Below are positions 5,684 through 13,419 of a stretch of DNA of 14,455 nt, piece by piece; positions within the stretch are counted from its first letter, which is position 1, and the number at the start of each line of letters is the position of its first letter. The stretch lies in the NCBI GenBank assembly GCA_937922955.1, contig CALAKO010000095.1, positions 1 through 14,455 of the forward strand, read 5' to 3'. The notes beneath the pieces were generated by a model, which saw only the letters and a list, made by a program, of their open reading frames with translations, was not told the origin of the DNA and did no database searches. Source of the stretch: an uncultured Peptococcaceae bacterium. Lineage in GTDB: Bacteria; Bacillota; Peptococcia; Peptococcales; Peptococcaceae. Both the position numbers and the translations under genes were made by a program.

Positions 5684-6796
5684 GTGCGTGAATCATTGGC
5701 AGATTATTGCCGTCGTACGGGCAGAGAAGATCTGCTTAATGAATGGGACAGCGCTCGCAATTTGCCGTTCACACCGAACAGCATCAGCTATGGCAGCAAA
5801 AAACATGTTTGGTGGCGTTGTGCAAATGGACACAGCTGGCGAGCAGCTGTTCATACCAGAAACGGCGCCGGCTCGGGATGCCCATATTGTGCCGGACGGC
5901 TGCCCATCGTCGGAGAAAATGATTTGGCTACGAAATATCCCGATCTGGCGAAGGAATGGCTGTATGAAAAAAACGGTTCTCTCACGCCTGATCAAGTGCT
6001 GCCTGGCAGCCATCGGTTGGTGTGGTGGCGTTGTGATAAAGGCCATGAGTGGCAGGCGCAGATCAAATCCCGTGTCAACGGCACAGGGTGCCCCATCTGC
6101 GATAACAAACAAGTGCAGGCTGGTGACAATGACCTGCAAAGTCTTTATCCGACTCTGGCAAAAGAATGGCACCCCACCAAAAACGGGGAGCTCGCCCCAG
6201 CCGACGTCGTTCCCGGCACCCGGCGCAAAGTCTGGTGGCGCTGCGAGAAAGGCCACGACTACCAGGCTAGCGTCGCCAGCCGCGTCAACGGCAGCGGCTG
6301 CCCCATTTGCGCTGGCAAAAAAGTGCTGGCAGGGTTCAACGACTTGGCCACCCTCTACCCGGCTATTGCCGCCCATTGGCATCCAGAGAAAAACGGTGCT
6401 CTTACCCCGGCACAAGTCACCCCGGCTTCTAACAAAAAAGTTTGGTGGCACTGTGATAAAGGCCACGACTACCAAGCCGTCATCGCCAGCCGCACTCAGC
6501 GAGGCGGCGGCTGTCCTTACTGTGCTGGACGCAAAGTACTGGCTGGCTTCAATGATCTTGCCACGCTAGAACCCACCGTCGCCAAAGAATGGCACCCCAC
6601 TAAAAACGGTGCCCTTACCCCACAAGACGTCACTTCTGGCAGCAAAAAACGTGTTTGGTGGCGCTGCAGTGCAGGCCATGAATGGCAGGCTGTCATTTAC
6701 AGCCGCACCGGTAACCAACGCTGTGGCTGCCCCGTGTGCGCAGGAAAGCAGGGAAGAAAGACATATAGAGAAATGAAAAGGAGAGAAAGAAAATGA
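5684..6796 (+). CDS. Zinc-ribbon repeat protein, five DUF4379-like units
   Basis: A 370-residue protein built of five repeats of about 70 residues. Each carries VWW-x-C-x3-H-x-(W/Y)-x-A and, 14-16 residues later, GCPxC. The zinc ligands are C46/H50/C66/C69, C117/H121/C136/C139, C187/H191/C206/C209, C257/H261/C277/C280 and C328/H332/C349/C352, all intact. Repeats 2-5 are preceded by LA-x-EWHP-x-KNG-like segments. This matches the 'probable zinc-ribbon' family DUF4379 (PF14311), whose function is not established; nucleic-acid binding is only a guess. A basic tail (KMKRRERK-like) ends the protein. No signal peptide or membrane segment, so cytoplasmic. I chose GTG at 5684 because GGAGG lies 8 bases upstream; the in-frame TTG at 5666 falls in the terminator T-tract. 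The stop overlaps the next ATG (ATGA), so it is coupled to the SLH protein and lies under the invertible promoter. Confidence 0.85.
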   Translation: MRESLADYCRRTGREDLLNEWDSARNLPFTPNSISYGSKKHVWWRCANGHSWRAAVHTRNGAGSGCPYCAGRLPIVGENDLATKYPDLAKEWLYEKNGSLTPDQVLPGSHRLVWWRCDKGHEWQAQIKSRVNGTGCPICDNKQVQAGDNDLQSLYPTLAKEWHPTKNGELAPADVVPGTRRKVWWRCEKGHDYQASVASRVNGSGCPICAGKKVLAGFNDLATLYPAIAAHWHPEKNGALTPAQVTPASNKKVWWHCDKGHDYQAVIASRTQRGGGCPYCAGRKVLAGFNDLATLEPTVAKEWHPTKNGALTPQDVTSGSKKRVWWRCSAGHEWQAVIYSRTGNQRCGCPVCAGKQGRKTYREMKRRERK

Positions 6797-9700
6797 AAAA
6801 GAAATGGCTTCAATGGGCAATGATCATTGTCACCTGTATGTTGGCGTTTTCTGTCGTGTCGGCGGCCCATGCAGCGGAACATGAGTATAAGGTAACAGAT
6901 TTAAATAGTTTCAAACAGGTTGTAGAAACCATCAAATCAGAACGTAATAGTAATGCTTTAACTGAGGCGACCATAATTTTTACGCAAGACATAGATTTTG
7001 CAGATACGAACACCGAAACTAATACGACAGCTGTAGGAAGAAATTATTTTAGTGGAATCGAGGGTGTGACATTGACACTGACCAGCGAAGGTGATGAGCC
7101 TGTGACATTACAAAATCTAGGTGCAACCTTTGGTTCGACTCGATTAAGAAATGCCGGGTTTAATACAAACGATCAAAACGCACGATTCTTTACAGGTCCA
7201 ATGATTTTGGATAACATTAAACTCCAAACTTCTGAAAGGGATTATTTTTTTGCGCAAGGCTATCCATTGGTAATTACTGAGAATTTTAAAAGCACCTCGC
7301 GGATCTCTATCGTTGGCGGGTGTTTGGGAACCATGAAGAGAATGGATGGTATAGGCCTTCCGGATAGCGACGGGGTAGGAACAGGTCATGGCTATGAGAA
7401 TATGGCTAAAACAAAGAATTATCCAACGTCGACGCATTTGGAAATATATGGCGGTGAATATGTAACTATTATTGGTGGTGGCTATAACAGTGATGTAACG
7501 GGCTCATTCAACAAAACGACTTTATCCTATGATGGTGGGACTTATGTAAAAATTCAGCTGGATGGAAACGTTGAGAACACTGGTTGGTATGAAGTGTCTA
7601 ATGTTTACGGAGGCAGTTATGTGCGGAGAAATGGAACCAGCAGCCCATCAGAAGGAACCTCTGGAAAGATATCCGGAGATACTTATGTAGAAGTTGTATC
7701 TGGGGTGGCTGCAAATATTTATGGCGGCTCCAATAATCTGGTGACGACAGCAAAGAGCAATGGTATCATCGTTGGTGACACGACGGTCATTGTAGGAACA
7801 AACACGGCAGATGGCAGCGAAGCAGTGTGCCAGGATGTGTATGGCGGCAGTCATTACAGTACGATTGGTAGTGCAGATGTGCGTTATGATCCGGCTGATC
7901 CTTGGACCAGCGCGAAAGTTGGTGGTGATAGTCATGTAACCATTAATGCATCGACGAGAGGCAGAGACAATAGCGGAGATCCAAGTGGTAATATTCATGG
8001 TGGTGGGGATTGTGATATCATCAACGGCACCGTTCAACTTATACTGAATGGTGGTTCTGGTTTTGATTGGGTGTTTGCGGGTGGCGCAAATAGCACTTAT
8101 ACGCAAAAAACCGAGATCAATAATATGAACGCTGCAGTGAATGCGGCATCCATTGTCATTAATGGAGGGTCCTGGGATGAGATCTATTCTGGCGTGCATA
8201 CTTGGGTAGGCAGTGTCGATGCCAATAGCGAGCAAAAGATTGATGGCAACGTTTTTGTACAATTAAATGGTGGAAAAGTAAACTATTTCTGCCTAAGTGG
8301 TCCAATGACGAAAATCTATGGGGATAGCACGTTGGAAATCAATGGCGGTGAGCTTGGTAATAGGACAACAGCAATATCCGGATATCGTTATACCTCATGG
8401 AGCGGAAATACAATGCAATATGGACAGGTTGAAGGTAAGCGCATCCTTGATCTAAAAAACGATAGTCAAATGAAATGTTGGCAAATCTACGCCATCGATG
8501 AAATTAACGTGAACAATACCGAGGCGTTTATTGCAAGAGGTACAACTGCTTCTGGGGCCTTGCAATCCTGCGGCAATGTAAATATCGAAGCGGGGACGTT
8601 GGCGCTGACGGGTACCAATAACATCAGTGAAGATTTTACAATAGCAGACAAGGGTACATTGGCGCTCAATGGCACAGATGCAACGATAAAAACACCGGGC
8701 TCCGTCAATGCTGCAGGGAAGGCTTCTGGAGCAGGAAAGTTATTGGTTGTAGCACCTAGTGCGTCTTCTGAGTCAGGATGGATAAAAACAGATATGACAC
8801 CATTGTTGCCTAATGTTGGTGAGGTTTATCTGCGTTCAAGTACCACTGATGAAACAGCACAGTCAGGAACAGATGCAACACTGTTAGACCTTGCCAATAC
8901 GCCAGCACAAGGGCGCTATGTGGAATACACAACAGAGAGTGTGGCAACCACCAACAGCTACAAGCATGCTTGGCGCATTGCTCAGGGACAAGTGCAAGAG
9001 GTCACTTGGTATTATGAGGTGTACTACCAAAATCCTGATGAAACGTTTATAAAATGGAAAAATGCCCAAGGCGGTAAAGCTGAAGAAAATGCAATAGTAC
9101 AAATTTCTCGTGATAGGTTTGATGGCCAAGATTTAGGCTGGGGTGAAGTTTTAGGTACTCACTATATCTTTGATGAGGATAATCCAAACAACCGTTTGTC
9201 GGCTACTGCTGGCACAGCAACTCAGGCTAATCCACTAAAGATTTATTATAAATGCAAACCTCATACACTATCTTATGAATATGATACAACGGCGCCAGTG
9301 GACGCAAGTCTGCCACCAGAAGAAAAAAATCATTACTATTCTGAAGAGAATATCCAACCGGTTCAGCCAGCAGTTGTATCTGGCTATACGTTTAACGGTT
9401 GGCAGGTTAAATCACCGAGTGATTTGACCTTAGCCGATGATGGAACTTTCACAATGCCAAACGAAGATGTTGTATTGATCGGCAGCTGGACGAAAAATGC
9501 ACCTGCGGAGACAATCACCATTCAACCAGCCAATGTCACCATCTATATGGGGGGCGATGGCTATGAAGGCACGGTAGATAAAGAGGGGAACTTTGTCACT
9601 GATTCTGATCAGATCAAAGAGAATGGCTTCCCAGAACCGGGATTTTTGATCACCTTACCAGAAGCATTAAAGAACCTGAGCATCAGTCAGCTCTACCTTC

Positions 9701-11361
9701 AGTACAAAGATGGAGGGACGACTTACCAGTGGAGTTTTGAAAAATATGGTGATGGCGATCACAACGTGTATCGCATTGTACCATACGGAGACACTGAGAA
9801 ACGATCTGTGCGGATGCAATTTGTTAAAGATGCAGGCACTGACAAAGAAGTAATAATGGATAGCGATAACATTGATGTAGCAAAGTACATCAATGAAACC
9901 CTTACCATGAAAGTCTATGGGGAAGGCATTGAATCGGATAAGGTTCATTTTGTGTATGACACAAATGGTGATGACACATTGGAAAGTACTGAACCAATTT
10001 ACAATGTCTCAGTAGAAAACGGCCAGCTTACTGTGCGCGGGACAACCAGTGCAGTTCAGACAGCGCCTGTCAACAAAGAAGAGTTTTTTACAGCAACAAA
10101 GAATCAGCCTGGGATCACTGCACCAGAAGGTACCACCTATACCATCAATGGCTCAGACGTAAAGGTGAAAGATACCACTGGAATTTCTCTTCTCTTTGAT
10201 AACATCATCGACAGCAATGCCGGTAATGAAAACGCAACCTATACCGATCTGCTGAAAGCAAAGGTTGACGAAACCCTTGGCAGTGCCGACGAAAATCGTC
10301 AGTATGAGTATAAATATCTGGATCTTGTCGATACGCACAATGGCAATGCCTGGGTGGCAGCAAACGAGGCGGTAACCGTTTACTGGCCATTGCCAGAAGG
10401 CGCAGAAGCTGATGCAGACTTTACGCTTTTGCATTTCCAAGATCTGCATCGCAGCATGAGTCCAACGGAGATAACCAATAAACTGACAGATAATGCTTAC
10501 ACACCGGAAAAAATACAAGGCACAGTGGAAGACGATCACATCGTTTTCAATGTACAGCCATACAACAATGGCAGCGGTGGCTTCTCGCCATTTGTTCTTG
10601 TATGGGACGAAAAAGATGAGCCGACGGATCCCGTCGATCCACCGGATGGTGGCGGCGGCACGACACCAACACCTCCAGATCTGAACACGGAAGATCATTT
10701 CTCTTATGTGGTTGGGTATGAAGATGGCATGGTAAAACCTGAAAACGCCATCACCCGTGCTGAAGTAGCATCGATTTTCTATCGTTTACTGAAGGATGAG
10801 GTGCGTGACGAAAATACGACCGACGTTTCTGAGTTTAGCGATGTAAGCGCCAGCGATTGGTATGGCACGACGGTGGCTACGCTGTCTGCCATGGACATCG
10901 TTCGTGGCTATGAGGATGGCACCTTCCGGCCAAATGCACCGATCACTCGCGCGGAATTTGCTGCAATTGCCACCCGCTTTTTTGAAGAGACTGGCGCAGA
11001 GTATGAACCAGGCACCTTTGATGATGTAACCGGCAACGAATGGTTTGCCAATGCGATTGCCGATGCTGTTGAGCTGGGACTCATCGGCGGCTATCCGGAT
11101 GGCACCGTGCGACCAAACAACAACATCACCCGTGCCGAAGCATGCGCTGTGGTTAACCGTACGTTGGGACGTATTCCTCATGTGGACCACCTGCTGCCAG
11201 CTGATGAAATGAAGACCTGGCCGGACAACCATCCAAGCGATTGGTTCTATGCAGACATGCAGGAAGCAACCAATGGCCATGACTACGAATGGACCACAGA
11301 ACAAGGTCAGCAGGTCGAAGAATGGACCGCAATCCTTGATAAGGATTGGGAAGATCGCTGA
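6793..11361 (+). CDS. Large secreted SLH-anchored surface protein (beta-helix, SHIRT-like, three SLH domains)
   Basis: A 1522-residue exported protein. Residues 1-27/28 form a signal peptide (KKK, hydrophobic core, AHA/A cut site). Residues about 40-660 are a Gly-Gly-rich repeated beta region (IYGGEY, VYGGSY, IYGGSN, VYGGSH, INGGSW, INGGEL), probably a right-handed beta-helix typical of adhesins or pectate-lyase-like surface proteins. About 820-905 is a SHIRT or InlB-B-type domain (YEYD...GYTFNGW...FTMPNEDVVLIGSW). About 905-1270 looks like further beta domains that I cannot name. A Pro/Gly/Thr linker (about 1273-1298) leads to three SLH domains (about 1300-1460), each with ITRAE and a GY-x-DG-x-x-(K/R)P motif, which hold proteins to cell-wall polymer. 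An AAAGGAGAG site precedes the ATG, which overlaps the zinc-ribbon stop. The coding sequence is visibly more A/T-rich in its first two thirds than its neighbours. No own promoter seen; a strong terminator follows. Ligand unknown. Confidence 0.92.
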   Translation: MKKKWLQWAMIIVTCMLAFSVVSAAHAAEHEYKVTDLNSFKQVVETIKSERNSNALTEATIIFTQDIDFADTNTETNTTAVGRNYFSGIEGVTLTLTSEGDEPVTLQNLGATFGSTRLRNAGFNTNDQNARFFTGPMILDNIKLQTSERDYFFAQGYPLVITENFKSTSRISIVGGCLGTMKRMDGIGLPDSDGVGTGHGYENMAKTKNYPTSTHLEIYGGEYVTIIGGGYNSDVTGSFNKTTLSYDGGTYVKIQLDGNVENTGWYEVSNVYGGSYVRRNGTSSPSEGTSGKISGDTYVEVVSGVAANIYGGSNNLVTTAKSNGIIVGDTTVIVGTNTADGSEAVCQDVYGGSHYSTIGSADVRYDPADPWTSAKVGGDSHVTINASTRGRDNSGDPSGNIHGGGDCDIINGTVQLILNGGSGFDWVFAGGANSTYTQKTEINNMNAAVNAASIVINGGSWDEIYSGVHTWVGSVDANSEQKIDGNVFVQLNGGKVNYFCLSGPMTKIYGDSTLEINGGELGNRTTAISGYRYTSWSGNTMQYGQVEGKRILDLKNDSQMKCWQIYAIDEINVNNTEAFIARGTTASGALQSCGNVNIEAGTLALTGTNNISEDFTIADKGTLALNGTDATIKTPGSVNAAGKASGAGKLLVVAPSASSESGWIKTDMTPLLPNVGEVYLRSSTTDETAQSGTDATLLDLANTPAQGRYVEYTTESVATTNSYKHAWRIAQGQVQEVTWYYEVYYQNPDETFIKWKNAQGGKAEENAIVQISRDRFDGQDLGWGEVLGTHYIFDEDNPNNRLSATAGTATQANPLKIYYKCKPHTLSYEYDTTAPVDASLPPEEKNHYYSEENIQPVQPAVVSGYTFNGWQVKSPSDLTLADDGTFTMPNEDVVLIGSWTKNAPAETITIQPANVTIYMGGDGYEGTVDKEGNFVTDSDQIKENGFPEPGFLITLPEALKNLSISQLYLQYKDGGTTYQWSFEKYGDGDHNVYRIVPYGDTEKRSVRMQFVKDAGTDKEVIMDSDNIDVAKYINETLTMKVYGEGIESDKVHFVYDTNGDDTLESTEPIYNVSVENGQLTVRGTTSAVQTAPVNKEEFFTATKNQPGITAPEGTTYTINGSDVKVKDTTGISLLFDNIIDSNAGNENATYTDLLKAKVDETLGSADENRQYEYKYLDLVDTHNGNAWVAANEAVTVYWPLPEGAEADADFTLLHFQDLHRSMSPTEITNKLTDNAYTPEKIQGTVEDDHIVFNVQPYNNGSGGFSPFVLVWDEKDEPTDPVDPPDGGGGTTPTPPDLNTEDHFSYVVGYEDGMVKPENAITRAEVASIFYRLLKDEVRDENTTDVSEFSDVSASDWYGTTVATLSAMDIVRGYEDGTFRPNAPITRAEFAAIATRFFEETGAEYEPGTFDDVTGNEWFANAIADAVELGLIGGYPDGTVRPNNNITRAEACAVVNRTLGRIPHVDHLLPADEMKTWPDNHPSDWFYADMQEATNGHDYEWTTEQGQQVEEWTAILDKDWEDR

Positions 11362-11373
11362 TGATTTCAGACA

Positions 11374-11413
11374 ATCAAAAAACGCGAAGTTATAATGCTT
11401 CGCGTTTTTTGAT
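11374..11413. terminator. Bidirectional terminator between the surface gene and ogt
   Basis: Perfect 16-bp inverted repeat: ATCAAAAAACGCGAAG (11374-11389), loop of 8, CTTCGCGTTTTTTGAT (11398-11413). It supplies a T-tract in both directions for the two convergent genes. Confidence 0.9.
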
Positions 11414-11432
11414 GTTTAAACTTTAGTCGTTT

Positions 11433-11966
11433 TTACAATGCCGTTCCTTTCTTTGGAACGAAGAAACGGCTCATATCAACACCTTCGTGTTTGAGCAGGG
11501 CGATTTTTTTATCGATGCCGCCGCCGTAGCCGGTGAGGCTGCCGTTGCTGCCGACGACGCGGTGGCAGGGAATGAGGATGCCGATGGGGTTGTGCCCTAC
11601 GGCACCGCCCACAGCCTGGGCAGACATGCGTGGCAGACCGCGTTGACGAGCAATTTCCTGGGCGATGGCGCCGTAGGTAGTGGTTTCACCGTAGGGAATG
11701 GTGAGCAGCAGTTGCCAGACTGCACGCTGAAACTCGCTACCCTGTGGATGCAGAGGCGGCAGGGGAACGGAATGGTGGCCAGCAAAATAGTCGTCGAGCC
11801 AGCGACAGGTGGCAGCGAAGATTGACAGCTCTGGTTTCTCAAGTGGAGCATCTTGGAATGCTGGCTGGTAGCGTTGACCAGGCAGGGCAAGGTGGGTCAA
11901 TCCAGTGTCATCGGCGGCGAGAAGCAGAAGCCCCAACGGGGAGTCGTAGTGAGAGAGGTAAGTCAT
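11433..11966 (-). CDS. ogt: Methylated-DNA--protein-cysteine methyltransferase
   Basis: A 177-residue suicide DNA repair protein that takes the alkyl group from O6-alkylguanine onto its own cysteine. The active site is IPCHRV with Cys134, followed by GSNGSLTGYGGGIDKK. An N-terminal ribonuclease-like part (1-75) and a helix-turn-helix part starting near GSEFQRAVWQ (77-86) and IPYGETTTYG (90-99) give the full standard length. The position usually held by the 'arginine finger' (RAVG) is Gln here (SAQAVG, near 117); I recall this as frequent in Bacillota, so activity is still expected. AAGAAGG lies about 8 bases before the ATG. It is a single gene, convergent to the surface-protein gene and divergent from the small peptide gene. 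No Ada regulatory domain is attached. Confidence 0.93.
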   Translation of the reverse strand: MTYLSHYDSPLGLLLLAADDTGLTHLALPGQRYQPAFQDAPLEKPELSIFAATCRWLDDYFAGHHSVPLPPLHPQGSEFQRAVWQLLLTIPYGETTTYGAIAQEIARQRGLPRMSAQAVGGAVGHNPIGILIPCHRVVGSNGSLTGYGGGIDKKIALLKHEGVDMSRFFVPKKGTAL

Positions 11967-12001
11967 GGCGCGCCTTCTTTCGTGAGATATTGGTTAAAAC
12001 T

Positions 12002-12010
12002 ATGATAGCA
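12002..12010 (-). promoter_or_regulatory. Candidate extended -10 promoter of ogt
   Basis: Minus strand TGCTATCAT (five of six -10 matches plus TGn), about 36 bases before the ogt start. TTGCGC lies 15 bases upstream, shorter than usual. The rest of 11967-12200 is A/T-rich with a weak AATAGC/GCTATT hairpin near 12030. Confidence 0.4.
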
Positions 12011-12107
12011 TAGTGGGAAGGGGCGCAATAGCCTATTTTAAAGCTATTTTTGAGCGATAAAAAATAAATCCATAGGTAAAAGCAATATATCTATTTTTAT
12101 AAAATGG

Positions 12108-12136
12108 ATGACAAAGAAGGTTTTATTTAGTATAAT
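12108..12136 (+). promoter_or_regulatory. Near-consensus promoter of the 47-codon gene
   Basis: ATGACA (five of six, 12108-12113), exactly 17 bases, perfect TATAAT (12131-12136). Start near 12143 gives a leader of about 58 nt. Confidence 0.8.
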
Positions 12137-12200
12137 ATACCTGACAACAAGAGTTTGTTTTTTATCACACCCTACCCCCTAAAAATTCAAGGAGGCATCT

Positions 12201-12344
12201 ATGAAAAAAATCAAATCCGCTGTTCTTATTGTTCTTATTCTCGCTGCTCTAGGTGGAGGCATCTGGGGCGATCGTCAGTTGGACGCGCGCTATAGCAGTG
12301 ACAATGCAACACCAGAAACTATTATTGAAACAACCGTTGAATAA
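12201..12344 (+). CDS. Small exported or membrane peptide, 47 residues, unknown function
   Basis: ATG 5 bases after a full GGAGG, stop TAA at 12342. The peptide begins MKKIKSAVLIVLILAALGGG: three lysines within the first five residues, then a hydrophobic stretch of about 16 residues (7-22), and ends in an acidic Thr-rich tail (NATPETIIETTVE). This is the layout of a signal peptide with a short mature part, or of a single-pass membrane peptide with its tail outside. There is no lipobox cysteine and no double-glycine bacteriocin leader (GGG falls at 18-20 but within the hydrophobic part). A near-consensus promoter, a strong ribosome site and a clean terminator make it a real gene. It is convergent to the XRE-SdpI gene. 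I recognise no family. Confidence 0.75.
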   Translation: MKKIKSAVLIVLILAALGGGIWGDRQLDARYSSDNATPETIIETTVE

Positions 12345-12385
12345 TGATCTGTTCACCTTTGTTTTACAGATATAAATTTATTCAA

Positions 12386-12420
12386 AAAAGAACCGTTTGC
12401 ATGAGGCAAACGGTTCTTTT
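12386..12420. terminator. Bidirectional terminator between the small peptide gene and the XRE regulator
   Basis: Perfect 15-bp stem AAAAGAACCGTTTGC (12386-12400), loop ATGAG, GCAAACGGTTCTTTT (12406-12420). It offers a T-tract in each direction and touches the regulator's stop codon. Confidence 0.9.
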
Positions 12421-13301
12421 CATTTTCCGTGGTATTTTTTCCAGAAAAAGACATAAGAGAGCAGACTGGGAATGCCGATCCAGAGCAGCATAACGATCAA
12501 AGTGACCTGTTCGAAATCGTCCAATGTCAGTGCGGCAATGGTGTAAAGCAGTGCCAGGGGCAGGGAGATGAGAGCGAGCAGGCGATGGGCCAGGTTCCAG
12601 GTGTCTTCATCGCGGATGGTCCAAGGCAGACGCAGGCCGACATAACGCTGAAACGGCAGTCTTGGCGAAACCAGCCCGCAGAGAAGCATAATCACCACGA
12701 TGAAGGCGAGGGCAAAGAGCCGTTCGCTGTATTCGGAAGAAAATGTGAGCACTCCTGTGGCGGATAAGAGCGCTATGGCAAAAGCAATGACGAGAATAAC
12801 GACATTGGCAATGATGGTTCCACGTAGAGTACGCAGGCTGGTATTGCTGTTGAGCGGCTGAGTGAGCAGGGCCAGATTGCGATAGAGCACGATGATGGCA
12901 CCAAAGATACCGGCGAACCCAAACACAAGGGAAAGTACGGCATCGTGAATAGCCAGTGCGGCGATAAGCGATGCAAAGCAGAAAAACAGCAGAAGGTTGC
13001 GCTTTTGGTTGGCTGCTTCGGACAAAGCGGCCTGTCGATGGTGTTGCGCCAGCTCGGCGTTGACTTTTTCCAGTTCCTTGGCGAGGGACGCCGTGCGAGG
13101 ATCTATTTCCTGAACGTCCAGCAAGGTGCCGACCGACACGTCCAACAGCGTGGCCATTTGAATAAGCTGTTCCGCATCGGGTACGGACAATCCCTTTTCC
13201 CATTTGGAGATGGTCTGACGCACCACATGCAGCTGAGTGGCCAGATCTTCCTGGCTCCAGCCTTTTTGCTTACGATATTTTTTGATGTTTTCATTTAGCA
13301 T
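12420..13301 (-). CDS. XRE-family regulator fused to an SdpI-like membrane domain
   Basis: A 293-residue protein. Residues 5-62 are an XRE/Cro-type helix-turn-helix (WSQEDLATQL...VRQTISKWEKG, then PDAEQLIQMATLLDVSVGTLL). A short coiled region (about 70-97) leads to about six membrane helices (roughly 102-119, 122-139, 163-181, 195-212, 241-258, 266-286). Between helices 4 and 5 lies RYVGLRLPWTIRDEDTWNLAHR (219-240), the conserved block of the SdpI/YhfL family. SdpI in Bacillus is immunity protein and signal transducer for the SDP toxin, so this fusion could sense a membrane event and act directly on DNA. The ATG has a GAGG-like site about 12 bases upstream, weaker than its neighbours. It has its own promoter (13346-13374) and a perfect 10-base palindrome in the leader, perhaps its operator. 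The target is unknown. Confidence 0.88.
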   Translation of the reverse strand: MLNENIKKYRKQKGWSQEDLATQLHVVRQTISKWEKGLSVPDAEQLIQMATLLDVSVGTLLDVQEIDPRTASLAKELEKVNAELAQHHRQAALSEAANQKRNLLLFFCFASLIAALAIHDAVLSLVFGFAGIFGAIIVLYRNLALLTQPLNSNTSLRTLRGTIIANVVILVIAFAIALLSATGVLTFSSEYSERLFALAFIVVIMLLCGLVSPRLPFQRYVGLRLPWTIRDEDTWNLAHRLLALISLPLALLYTIAALTLDDFEQVTLIVMLLWIGIPSLLSYVFFWKKYHGK

Positions 13302-13328
13302 AGGTTTTCACGTCCTCACGTTCATTGT

Positions 13329-13338
13329 GTTCCGGAAC
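13329..13338. promoter_or_regulatory. Palindrome in the leader of the XRE-SdpI gene, candidate operator
   Basis: GTTCCGGAAC is a perfect 10-base palindrome lying between the predicted promoter and the start codon. XRE regulators often bind such sites to control themselves. It may be chance at this length. Confidence 0.3.
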
Positions 13339-13345
13339 TGCTTTT

Positions 13346-13374
13346 AGTATGAACGAATGTAGTGGCTTTCGCAA
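13346..13374 (-). promoter_or_regulatory. Promoter of the XRE-SdpI gene
   Basis: Minus strand TTGCGA (13374-13369), 17 bases, CATACT (13351-13346; four of six). Confidence 0.5.
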
Positions 13375-13389
13375 GCAACGCGAAGTAAC

Positions 13390-13406
13390 ATTGGCAAAAA
13401 GCCAAT
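13390..13406. other. Short hairpin after the flavoprotein gene
   Basis: ATTGGC/GCCAAT, 6 bp with a 5-base A/T loop, 13 bases beyond the stop of the flavoprotein gene. There is no following T-tract on the minus strand, so it is at best a weak terminator or an RNA-end stabiliser. Confidence 0.3.
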
Positions 13407-13419
13407 TATGGAGCGGATA

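Noticed and set aside
5693..6569. Open frames of 260 and 296 codons in other frames of the zinc-ribbon gene
   Set aside because: Shadows of a repetitive gene; the repeated CxxxH/CxxC pattern is in the chosen frame only.
11369..11377. CAGACAATC as a third copy of the recombinase site
   Set aside because: Only a half-arm matches, and it adjoins a separate perfect terminator.
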